NCBI RefSeq assembly: GCF_000338295.1
Contig: NZ_ANMO01000211.1
Coordinates: 124,001-188,000, forward strand
From: Rhodopirellula europaea 6C
Lineage (GTDB): Bacteria > Planctomycetota > Planctomycetia > Pirellulales > Pirellulaceae
DNA: 64,000 bases
Direction: 5' to 3'
The notes below the pieces were generated by a model that saw only the letters and a list, made by a program, of their open reading frames with translations, searched no databases and was not told where the DNA came from. This document shows, in pieces, positions 47,095 through 55,110 of the stretch. Within the stretch, counting starts at the first letter, position 1, and each line of letters begins with the position of its first letter. The translations under genes were made by a program, and so were the position numbers.

Positions 47095-47457
47095 CTATTG
47101 GTAGCGGGCTCGTACTTCAGGCAATGGATAGTCGGTGACGTCTCGGTCGCCTTCTTCCGAGTTGATTTCCCACAAGCGTTGATAGCCTCGGGTCACCAAA
47201 TCGATCATCTCTTTGGAGTGCTCAGGGTCGAGTTCGGAAAGAGCGAACGGCCCTTCCAATTCGATTGGTGGAATACGAGCGTCACGGATGCACTGAGCGA
47301 GGATCGGATTGCAGCGAATGTGGCGTTCGGGCGACACGTGAAGTTTCTCGGGATCCAATTGCCCGATGACGTAGCGAAGATACAGATCGCTGTCCACGAT
47401 CGACATTACATCTTCGCCGCAGACTTCGCAGCGATACCCTTCATCACACTTGGCCAA
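47095..47457 (-). CDS. Small CxxC protein of unknown function (120 aa), downstream of the FtsK-like gene
   Basis: The 120-residue acidic, soluble protein has an N-terminal CDEGYRCEVCGEDV cluster (a CxxC with a preceding Cys, possibly zinc-binding), then DLYLRYVIGQLDPEKLHVSPERHIRCNPILAQ and a tail GYQRLWEI. Composition and the preserved frame argue for a real gene. It starts 30 bases after the stop of the FtsK-like ATPase on the same strand, so it is probably the second gene of that transcript. I recall similar short proteins in planctomycetes, without a name. The Shine-Dalgarno region is not striking. Confidence 0.68.
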   Translation of the reverse strand: MAKCDEGYRCEVCGEDVMSIVDSDLYLRYVIGQLDPEKLHVSPERHIRCNPILAQCIRDARIPPIELEGPFALSELDPEHSKEMIDLVTRGYQRLWEINSEEGDRDVTDYPLPEVRARYQ

Positions 47458-47487
47458 ACGAACTTCCTGGACTGAGAGAATTTGGAA

Positions 47488-50400
47488 TCAGTTGGTATTC
47501 AACAACGCCATCAATTCTCCCGACGTCGGCGGGTCACACAACCGGAATTTTGTCATTCGACCATCGGAATCGTCGTACAAAATCATCGTCGCGGCTGACA
47601 GATCCGCTGCGGCGGGCGAATCGATCAACATAGATGAGTCGCCAGCGTTGAGAGCTCCAACCAAACGCAGTTCCAGATCGTGATGACTTTGACGCGGCAA
47701 CCAACGATTGAGTGTCTCGGCGGACGGAAGACTCACGACGACGAATATGTTGACTGCGGGGCCTTCTCGCAAAACAGATTGAAAAGCGTCGCAGCCGGAT
47801 ATTTGGCTGGCAGCATCCAACGAGAAGTTCATCGATTCAGGCTGCCGCAAATCGCGGAAGCGGTCGAGCCCATCGAGGACGACAAGAATCGGTGTCTCGT
47901 CGTTGTCAGGTAGCTCCGCGATCGGTGGTTCCTCCGTTTTGTCACTTTTCGCTGACACCAACGTTCCGCCGGAATCCAAACTGAAGGCAGTTGCAGTGGA
48001 CGAGGCGTCGTGATCTTCAGGCGAATCGGCGGGGGTCTTGCCAAGTCGTGCGTCCACCAATTGCGAGAGCTGGATCATCGCCGCTTCGGCGTCGCGCGTT
48101 CGCACGATTTGACCGCCGAGTTGTGGGTTGTGCTGTATCCAATCGGCCGTCGAATCACCTTCTTCGGCACGGGAGCCATCAAAGTGGATCAGCGACATGT
48201 CGGGTCGATGAGCCTTTGCCGAAGCGATGATGCTGCCCAGAATGCTTGGGCGATTACGAGCCGACCCGACCAGCACAGCGTTGCGACCGGTGTTGGCTTG
48301 CAACCGTAATGCGCAAGGAGGCCCGAGTTCGACTGCTTCCCCGAGCAATCCGACCAGCGTGTCGGAGGAACTAGATTCCGCGATGACTTCTCGCGCCATT
48401 TCCGCCGTGAATCGTCCGGGGCGGTTGCCTTTGAAGACGACCGAGGCGCCGAGCTCTTGCGTCCACGATTCGTCACGTTCGGCTAGCTGGTTGAGCAGTC
48501 GGACTTGTTCCGCACTTTCCAGGTAAGCGACTTGGAAAGGTTGGTTTCCTTCGACCAAGCCGCTTTCGTCGTTGTAGATCGCTTCGCCAGGACGCGAAAT
48601 TAAGCGAGCGGCGGTGTTGTCGTCGGACAAGATCAATGCCGCGTCCGCTTCGCTGCATTGCATGGCGATGCGAACGGCCATCTGACCCAACGTCGCTCGC
48701 GGCAGACTATTTGCGCCGGCCAGCGATTGACTGCTGAGGACAACGTGAATGCCAAACGAGCGACCTTGGCGAACCAATCTGTCGAGCAACGCGGTGCAGT
48801 CGGCCGCCAACGAATCGTCTCGCGTGAACAATTCTTGGAATTCGTCGACGACCAGCATCAACCGTGGCATCAATTTATTCGGGCAAGCCCGACGGTAAGA
48901 TCCGACCTCTTGCACACCAGCCGCACGAAACAATTCGCCTCGCGTCGTCATTTCGGAATCCAAACGTTGCAGCACGCTCCGTCCAAATTCGCGTTCACTC
49001 TCAATCCCGATCACTCGAGCGTGTGGAAGTTTGGCGTCGGCGTAGATTTTGAATTCCACACCCTTTTTGAAGTCCAGCAAATAGAACTGCAATTCATCGG
49101 GTTGATACATCGCGGCGCCCGATGTCACGATGCTGTGCAGCAAGGTGCTCTTTCCCGAGCCGGTTTTACCTGCAATCAAAACATGTTGGCGAACGCCTTC
49201 GCCCAGGTCCAAGGATCGATTGCGTCCCGCACCAGAGCTGCCGATGATCACTTCCAAACCATCCGCAGAGCTAGACGTGTTGTCCGCACTGGGCAGTTGT
49301 TCGCCGGGGAGCAGGGAAGTCAACGGCACGATGACTTGGGAAGCTTCCTGTGCGAGGCGTCCGATTCGATTGATCAAAGCCGAGCGGTCTTGAGGCATGG
49401 GTGGCGGGGCAGGCCAGAACTCGAATTCGTCCAGTCCAGCGTTGAGCAATCGCCAATGGCCGGCTGTGATGCCTTCGTCGAGCAAGCGAACTCGACGTTT
49501 AGAGGCGATGGGAATGATGCCGGCTGAGTCGGCCGCCGGTAATTCGCTGTTCAGACTGGATCGATCCAGTCCATCGAACGCCACGGACGGATCTTTGCGA
49601 GCGGCTTCTTCGCCGGAGTCCAAGCCGGCTTCGCCGTATTTCAATCGCAACAAATTCGGGTGATCAAACATCGGCATGTCTTCCGGCCATTCGTGTTTCT
49701 CATCAACGACCAGAATGACGAACACACCGCATCGGATGCCGCTGCGAATTAAAGAACCCAGATGCGAGTAGGCTTCTCGGGACAATCCATCGGGAAAGCC
49801 GACTGCTGCGATGGCTTCGTACGGTTGGGCGAGCGAACCGGCGACTTGGTTGTAATCTTCCAGACGTTCGTATTGATCGCGAAGGCAAGACTGCAAGAGA
49901 TTCTCGGCTTGATGTCCAATGTCAGCGATTCGTGCCGTGATTTGGTCACCTTGAGTCCAGACGCGGTGATGGATCAGGCTCGGATCATGGTCCGCCAAGG
50001 CCAGGAAACTGGAAAAGTTCTGACCACGGCCCGCTGGGTCAATCAACGTCACACGAGCTTTGCCTGGCGGGGCGGCAGAGAGCAAACGCCAAAGAATCTG
50101 GTGGGCGATCTTGATCCCATCTTCGATGTGCGCCGTCGGTGCCTCGATGATCACGCCGGAATGCCGGCGACGATGCATCGCAATCGGCATCGTGTCTGGA
50201 ACCTGCAGCCGATTGAGAATGTCGGCTTCGTCGTTCCCGTGCCCATTGGTTTCGGCGAGGTGCCTGGCGTTGTATCCCAATGCCGAATCAAATTGCTTTT
50301 TCAGGCGATTGCCCAATCGGAGCGATCCGATCGGCAAAAAATCAATGCCGGGATGCAGTGGTGGAGGATCGGAGAGCAATTCGTCCCAATGAGGATGTCG

Positions 50401-51726
50401 ATATTCGACCAGGTCATTGGCCGCCAATATCCGTGTCATACCGCGGTGCATGCCGGTGTTCAAACGTTGGGCCAATGATTCCAACGTATGCTGATGTTGC
50501 TGCACGACGGCCTGCAAAGTTTGTCCCGCCGCGGCATCGGATTGGCTGAGTTTTTGCGAGATCGCGTCAGCGGTTTGTTCCGCACGTTCTCGCATCGTTT
50601 GCTGTAGCTCGTTGAATCCCGTTTGAAACTGTTGCTCGATACGTTGCAATTGTTCGTTGAGCCGGGTTTCTTCGGCGGCCTGCTTCGCTGCGAGATCTTC
50701 ACGCAGAGCCTTCAGTTGGCTTTCTTGCCATTGATGGGCCTCTTTAATATGAGCGTCACGTTGTTGGATGAGTTCAAGACTGGCTTTTTTCGCCGCTGCG
50801 GTTGAGATTCGTTTGGCTTGAACCACAGCGTCGTGAGATGCCAGTCTGATACGTTCTGTAGTCGGATGCAGGGAGCGTGTCATCCGTCGCAACGGCCACA
50901 TCAGAATCAGATAGCAGGTAAAGCCGATCAATCCAGCGACGACGACCGAACCGATCAAGTAGTGAAGAAGCGGTTCCGCCTTCATCAGGATTGACGTACC
51001 GGCGAACAGCACCAGAAGTACCGCCACGAGTGACGGCAGGTAGTAAACTGCGTCGACAACGTGAGCGGCAAAACCAGTTTGCATCTCGGCCACAGTGGAC
51101 TTTAACCGTCGGTTTTGCCGCCGAATCAGATCCAGTGCATGTTCGACAGTGGCAGGTTTCGACTCGCCGAATTCCGCATAGAGGTCATTCGGTGTTTGAG
51201 TATCAAGCAGACGGTTCAACCGGCGAATGGTCAGAGCACGTGCCCACTCGATGTCCTCATTCGATTCCGCGAGAGCGGTGTCGAGTTGGTGATGCTCCTT
51301 CAGTGCAAGCTTCTTAGGCTGGTCTTTGCGAGCGTCATATTGATTCTTGACCGCGATCAGTCGTTTTTCGACTTTGTTATTGATCGCCGCTTCTTCCTCT
51401 GCCAATTGGCGTCGGAATCTTGCTGAGCAACGACGCAGCTCGTCGCGGGTATGCAGCGTTGCGGACTCGTATGCTGCGATCGTTTCTTCTTGAGCAGCGT
51501 CCCACTGCTTGAGAGTGCTAAGCCGATCAGCTTTGCAGTCCTGTTTGACTGCGGCTAGTTGGTCAGCGAGCTTTTGTTCGATGTCCGCATGTTGGTCACC
51601 TTGTTGGCGAACAAGTCGTGCGTGTTCCTCTCGAGACGCCGCAACGCGTTGTATCAATCCATGAAGCAGACGGCGTTGGCGTTCCGGAGCAAACAGCAGC
51701 GCAGGCGAAACAGCAGAGTCTTTCAT
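47488..51726 (-). CDS. Membrane-anchored FtsK/SpoIIIE-type ATPase with coiled coils and three ATPase-like domains
   Basis: I chose ATG 51726 (MKDSAVSPALLFAPERQRRL). The 1,412-residue protein has an N-terminal coiled coil (about 15-180), two membrane segments (about 228-246 and 256-279) and a second long coiled coil (about 295-430). Residues 510-700 look like a degenerate P-loop domain without Walker A. Residues 825-1110 are a full FtsK/SpoIIIE domain: GKTGSGKS at 853-860, LLDFKKGVEFKIYA, and VVDEFQELF with Asp961 and Glu962, then SQSLAGANSL. Residues 1120-1410 are a second degenerate ATPase-like domain (AVLVGSARNRPS, ILVVLDGLDRF). One active plus inactive modules recalls EccC of type VII secretion, but no WXG100 or other Ecc gene is nearby. 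A substrate-pumping role in membrane is inferred. Confidence 0.88.
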   Translation of the reverse strand: MKDSAVSPALLFAPERQRRLLHGLIQRVAASREEHARLVRQQGDQHADIEQKLADQLAAVKQDCKADRLSTLKQWDAAQEETIAAYESATLHTRDELRRCSARFRRQLAEEEAAINNKVEKRLIAVKNQYDARKDQPKKLALKEHHQLDTALAESNEDIEWARALTIRRLNRLLDTQTPNDLYAEFGESKPATVEHALDLIRRQNRRLKSTVAEMQTGFAAHVVDAVYYLPSLVAVLLVLFAGTSILMKAEPLLHYLIGSVVVAGLIGFTCYLILMWPLRRMTRSLHPTTERIRLASHDAVVQAKRISTAAAKKASLELIQQRDAHIKEAHQWQESQLKALREDLAAKQAAEETRLNEQLQRIEQQFQTGFNELQQTMRERAEQTADAISQKLSQSDAAAGQTLQAVVQQHQHTLESLAQRLNTGMHRGMTRILAANDLVEYRHPHWDELLSDPPPLHPGIDFLPIGSLRLGNRLKKQFDSALGYNARHLAETNGHGNDEADILNRLQVPDTMPIAMHRRRHSGVIIEAPTAHIEDGIKIAHQILWRLLSAAPPGKARVTLIDPAGRGQNFSSFLALADHDPSLIHHRVWTQGDQITARIADIGHQAENLLQSCLRDQYERLEDYNQVAGSLAQPYEAIAAVGFPDGLSREAYSHLGSLIRSGIRCGVFVILVVDEKHEWPEDMPMFDHPNLLRLKYGEAGLDSGEEAARKDPSVAFDGLDRSSLNSELPAADSAGIIPIASKRRVRLLDEGITAGHWRLLNAGLDEFEFWPAPPPMPQDRSALINRIGRLAQEASQVIVPLTSLLPGEQLPSADNTSSSADGLEVIIGSSGAGRNRSLDLGEGVRQHVLIAGKTGSGKSTLLHSIVTSGAAMYQPDELQFYLLDFKKGVEFKIYADAKLPHARVIGIESEREFGRSVLQRLDSEMTTRGELFRAAGVQEVGSYRRACPNKLMPRLMLVVDEFQELFTRDDSLAADCTALLDRLVRQGRSFGIHVVLSSQSLAGANSLPRATLGQMAVRIAMQCSEADAALILSDDNTAARLISRPGEAIYNDESGLVEGNQPFQVAYLESAEQVRLLNQLAERDESWTQELGASVVFKGNRPGRFTAEMAREVIAESSSSDTLVGLLGEAVELGPPCALRLQANTGRNAVLVGSARNRPSILGSIIASAKAHRPDMSLIHFDGSRAEEGDSTADWIQHNPQLGGQIVRTRDAEAAMIQLSQLVDARLGKTPADSPEDHDASSTATAFSLDSGGTLVSAKSDKTEEPPIAELPDNDETPILVVLDGLDRFRDLRQPESMNFSLDAASQISGCDAFQSVLREGPAVNIFVVVSLPSAETLNRWLPRQSHHDLELRLVGALNAGDSSMLIDSPAAADLSAATMILYDDSDGRMTKFRLCDPPTSGELMALLNTN

Positions 51727-51941
51727 GGATTCGATTTTAACCCAAGCTGGACCGCTGCGTGGTACCAAAGAGGTTGCTGGCTACAAAACAAAAAGGCTGA
51801 AGTTTGAGCGGTCAAAATGCGTGACATTGATTCACGAAAAGTTCCCTCATGGTCGCGTATTCGTGCACTGTGGACATCGATCGGCAGAGTGGATTGCCAG
51901 TTCGACAACGATGTTGACGCAACAATCCAGAAGACAAGATG

Positions 51942-53024
51942 TCAATCTTGCGGTGATGGATCATCAGATGCGGGTTCCGTTTTCACGATCTTTCCGTTAG
52001 GAAGCGTGACGTCCACGCGTGTACCGCGATTGCCAGTTGTCGCTGAATTGTTGGAAGATTCCTGACTGCTTCGAGATCGTTCCTCGGCTTCTGCACTGAT
52101 TCGATCGGAATGATCCGTTTCAGTTGCCACCGTCCAATGGCCGTCCTGGATATTGATGCGACCGCCCAGAGCATGAGTGATGTTGCGAACCAAGTACAAT
52201 CCCAGCCCCGTGCCCTGTTTGCTTCGTTCTAATTCACTTCCCAAACGAACAAATCGGCCGAACACCTTCCTTCGCAAGTTCGCTGGTATCCCGGTGCCAT
52301 TGTCCAGGACCGACACAGTGACATCGCCCGAAGGAGAACAAACCGCGGTCAGTTCGACCTTGGGAGGTGATCCGCCGTACTTGATCGCATTGTCGATCAA
52401 GTTGCGAAATAGGATTTCGATCTGCACGACCGGAGCGTGCACGTGGATCGCGGGGCAGTGAACGCGAACGGTTTCGGGTGGCATCTTGTACCGCACGCAG
52501 GCGCCTTGTGCACATTTCGAAAGGACTGTCTCCAAACACAGATCGCTTGCTTCGTACGCCTCGCCGCCCCGTTCGACCCGGGCAGCATCCAAGAGGTGAT
52601 TGATCAAACTGTCGAGCCGCTCGACGTCCTCCAGCATGATCAAGTGAAACTCCTTCTGTTGTTCCACGCTGACATCGTGTCGGGTCATGGTCTGCAGATA
52701 GAGCTTCAATGACGCGATGGGGCTTTTCAATTCGTGCGTGACTGAATCGATGAAGTTGGATTGGCGACGGTTGAGGTTGAATGCTTTGACCGAAAGCGTC
52801 AGGTAGGCGATCACTCCGGCCAAAATCGCGACGAGCAGCGGCGCACCGGCCCCCAGCATCACCCAAAACATCCCCGAGGTAGAGTCATTTCGGACGGCGC
52901 CCCAAACCGTTCCGCTGATCCAGACCGCGGTCAGCAGGACGACCAATACGATTAGAACGACACCCAGCGTGACGGGGGTTCGTAAAGTCAGCGGGCGGTG
53001 TGAGATCGGCGTGACGATAGCCAT
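51942..53024 (-). CDS. Sensor histidine kinase, two-pass membrane
   Basis: I chose ATG 53024 (MAIVTPISHRPLTLRTPVTL); another in-frame ATG lies at 53099. The 360-residue protein has two membrane segments (about 20-41 and 52-78) with a very short loop, so it senses within the membrane or via a partner. The HisKA motif FIDSVTHELKSPIASLKLYL gives phosphorylated His97. The ATPase part has NLIDNAIKYGG (N box), DNGTGIP (G1) and GTGLGLYL (G2). The C-terminus ends in a charged, low-complexity tail. No HAMP domain is seen and no response regulator is adjacent, so its partner must lie elsewhere. Confidence 0.93.
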   Translation of the reverse strand: MAIVTPISHRPLTLRTPVTLGVVLIVLVVLLTAVWISGTVWGAVRNDSTSGMFWVMLGAGAPLLVAILAGVIAYLTLSVKAFNLNRRQSNFIDSVTHELKSPIASLKLYLQTMTRHDVSVEQQKEFHLIMLEDVERLDSLINHLLDAARVERGGEAYEASDLCLETVLSKCAQGACVRYKMPPETVRVHCPAIHVHAPVVQIEILFRNLIDNAIKYGGSPPKVELTAVCSPSGDVTVSVLDNGTGIPANLRRKVFGRFVRLGSELERSKQGTGLGLYLVRNITHALGGRINIQDGHWTVATETDHSDRISAEAEERSRSSQESSNNSATTGNRGTRVDVTLPNGKIVKTEPASDDPSPQD

Positions 53025-53341
53025 GTCCTTTGCAGGTTGAAATTGAATCGGACCGGACACTTGGTTGCTTCGGTTCGAATCACCCAAACGGGCGTTCACC
53101 AGTCGCCGCCCCGGTCCGGTGCCTCAAGCCAGCGTTGTCACACGAACTTCAGCTTTGGAAAACGTTGTTGCCGGTCAGGGCTGCCAAACGAGATCAAGCG
53201 CGAGTGTGCGGCTATTTCAACGTTAGCAACAAATCGGCCTTCACCATAGCGTCAGCTAATTTCGGCTACACGTCGTGAAAGTTTATCGGGTTTGAGGTTT
53301 AAGAACTGCGAAAGAACTGCGTCCAGTGAGCGATCGATCAG
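53025..53341. other. Intergenic region upstream of the histidine kinase
   Basis: These 317 bases hold no convincing gene. They should contain the kinase promoter on the minus strand. No repeat or terminator stands out. Confidence 0.45.
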
Positions 53342-53497
53342 TCAGGATGAGGCTTGATTTGATGTCGCTCCGATGGGTGGGACAAATTCGCTGAGGCCAA
53401 AAATGGGGCAAAACTTCCTCAAAAATCTGACTCCGACCATGACGGCGGTTGCCCAACCGGCAATAATGAACCATCGAAGACTAAGTGTCTTCTTCAT
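53342..53497 (-). CDS. Possible 51-residue membrane protein
   Basis: A short frame runs from ATG 53497 to TGA at 53344-53342. It reads MKKTLSLRWFIIAGWATAVM, then VGVRFLRKFCPIFGLSEFVP, ending ATSNQASS. A basic start and a 17-residue hydrophobic helix are typical of small inner-membrane proteins. No Shine-Dalgarno site is clear. Its start lies only 17 bases from that of the divergent gene at 53515, so promoter sharing would be tight. It may be a chance frame. Confidence 0.4.
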   Translation of the reverse strand: MKKTLSLRWFIIAGWATAVMVGVRFLRKFCPIFGLSEFVPPIGATSNQASS

Positions 53498-53514
53498 TGC
53501 CACGCGGAGTTAGG

Positions 53515-53964
53515 ATGATGCGTGCCGAAACGCAGCAACGACAGTATTCCGAGAGAACGCTCCAGCAGGTCCGTTTAGACGGGGTTCGTGCGCTCGCGAA
53601 AGCAAAGTTTTGTCCAAAAAACAGCGAAATCATTCGCTTGGCGTGCGTCGATGATCGCGCCGAAACGGATAATCAATTCGGCAACCAGCTTTGGTACTTC
53701 GAAGCCAAAGGTGTTGATGAAGGACACCACCGTCAAGATGTATTCGGTGTAGTCGAATACCAGATCCAGTTCGGATTGCAGGAATTGGTCGAGGACGGTG
53801 TTTTCGACACTCCACAGGAACGCGAAGGTTTTCGCAGTCTTTACGACCGCGAAGTCAGCGGCCCGTCCTGGCACCACCCTGCTAATCGACTGCTACTGGC
53901 GGCGATGATTGCCATGGCTGCATTGACCTTGTTCCTGCTGACGCTGAAGAATCTTTTGGCGTGA
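53515..53964 (+). CDS. Tail-anchored protein of unknown function, first gene of the ABC operon
   Basis: The start is ATG 53515 or 53518; GGAG lies nine bases upstream. The 149-residue protein has a soluble part with QQVRLDGVRALAKAKFCPKN and VFGVVEYQIQFGLQELVEDGVF, then a single C-terminal membrane segment (RLLLAAMIAMAALTLFLLTL). Its stop overlaps the GTG start of the ABC ATPase gene (GTGA), so it is translationally coupled to the exporter. It could be an adaptor or regulator in that complex. No named family recognised. Confidence 0.68.
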   Translation: MMRAETQQRQYSERTLQQVRLDGVRALAKAKFCPKNSEIIRLACVDDRAETDNQFGNQLWYFEAKGVDEGHHRQDVFGVVEYQIQFGLQELVEDGVFDTPQEREGFRSLYDREVSGPSWHHPANRLLLAAMIAMAALTLFLLTLKNLLA

Positions 53965-55037
53965 GCTCGATCATCGCAGAACCGACCGAGGATCTACCCG
54001 CTTCCGACGAACGGCAAGGGACTTCTGGCACGATCATTTCCGTCAACGGTCTGCAGAAAGTCTATCGCGGAAATTGGTTGCGTTCTTCTCACGTCCACGC
54101 GCTCTCGGGCGTCACTCTTCAAGCGGATGCCGGTCAGGTCTTTGGTTTGCTGGGCCCCAATGGTGCCGGCAAGACAACGCTGATCAAAATTTTGCTTGGC
54201 GTCATTCGTTCTTCCGGCGGATCCGCCAGCCTATTTGGATTGCCCGCTGGTTCGGCCGCTGCTCGTCGGCGAGTCGGGTATTTGCCGGAATCTTTACGAG
54301 TTGACCGTCATCACACCGCACGTTCGGCCTTGAAATACTACGGACGGTTGAGCGGATTGGACGGCACGACGATCGGAAATCGCAGCGATGAACTGTTGAA
54401 GTTGGTTGGTCTGGACGGTCGAGATCGCGAGCCGGTTCGGCGCTTCAGCAAGGGGATGCTGCAACGTTTGGGTTTGGCGCAGGCCTTGATGCACGACCCA
54501 GATTTGTTGGTGCTGGATGAGCCGACCGATGGATTGGACCCGGTCGGACGATCGGAAGTCCGACGCGTGATCGAGCGGCTCCGCGATTCGGGCAAAACGA
54601 TCTTTCTAAACAGTCACATTTTGCACGAAGTCGAATTGGTTTGCACTCATCTGGCAATCATGGCAAAAGGCCGAGTGCTCGCCTCCGGACCGATCGACAA
54701 CCTCAGCGGACCTGGGTTGAACGCAGCGACATCGGAATTGACAATCCACATGGAGATCGACCTGGAACGATCCACTCTGGACGAGCTGCAGGAACAACTG
54801 CAGCCGATGATGCCCGCTGACGCGGCGTGGCAATTGGTACGTTCGCAAGGAACCAAAGACCTCTGGCGAGTGCAATTGAACTGCGACGATCAAGCGGATG
54901 TCGACGCGAGTGTGGATTTGGTGCGTGGGATGGGTGGATCCATCGTGACGTTGCAACCGCACCGCCACACGTTGGAAGACACGTTCATGCGATTGGTTCA
55001 GCAAGCCGGTGCTCCCGTCCCCATAGCGTCGTCTTGA
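53961..55037 (+). CDS. ABC transporter ATP-binding protein (ABC-2 export type)
   Basis: The 358-residue protein starts with GTG, overlapping the previous stop. Walker A is GPNGAGKTTL, the signature loop is RRFSKGMLQRLGLAQALMHD, Walker B is LLVLDEPTDGLDPVGR and the H-loop is IFLNSHILHEVE. The first 30 residues are an unusual acidic head. The C-terminal 120 residues resemble the DUF4162-type extension of ABC-2 export ATPases (LVRGMGGSIVTLQPHRHTLEDTFMRLV). It pairs with the permease that starts 73 bases later. The substrate is unknown. Confidence 0.95.
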   Translation: MSSIIAEPTEDLPASDERQGTSGTIISVNGLQKVYRGNWLRSSHVHALSGVTLQADAGQVFGLLGPNGAGKTTLIKILLGVIRSSGGSASLFGLPAGSAAARRRVGYLPESLRVDRHHTARSALKYYGRLSGLDGTTIGNRSDELLKLVGLDGRDREPVRRFSKGMLQRLGLAQALMHDPDLLVLDEPTDGLDPVGRSEVRRVIERLRDSGKTIFLNSHILHEVELVCTHLAIMAKGRVLASGPIDNLSGPGLNAATSELTIHMEIDLERSTLDELQEQLQPMMPADAAWQLVRSQGTKDLWRVQLNCDDQADVDASVDLVRGMGGSIVTLQPHRHTLEDTFMRLVQQAGAPVPIASS

Positions 55038-55110
55038 TGACGACGCCCTCTTTGCGCGTCGCGGCGATTCCGACGCTATCTGTTTCGAAAATGATCCCGG
55101 GAGAGAAGCT

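Noticed and set aside
48658-49527. 289-residue open frame on the plus strand
   Set aside because: Antisense to the FtsK-like motor domain.
47488-51726. Type VII secretion EccC
   Set aside because: Multiple ATPase modules resemble EccC, but there are no WXG100, EccB, EccD or EccE genes, and the coiled coils are not typical.
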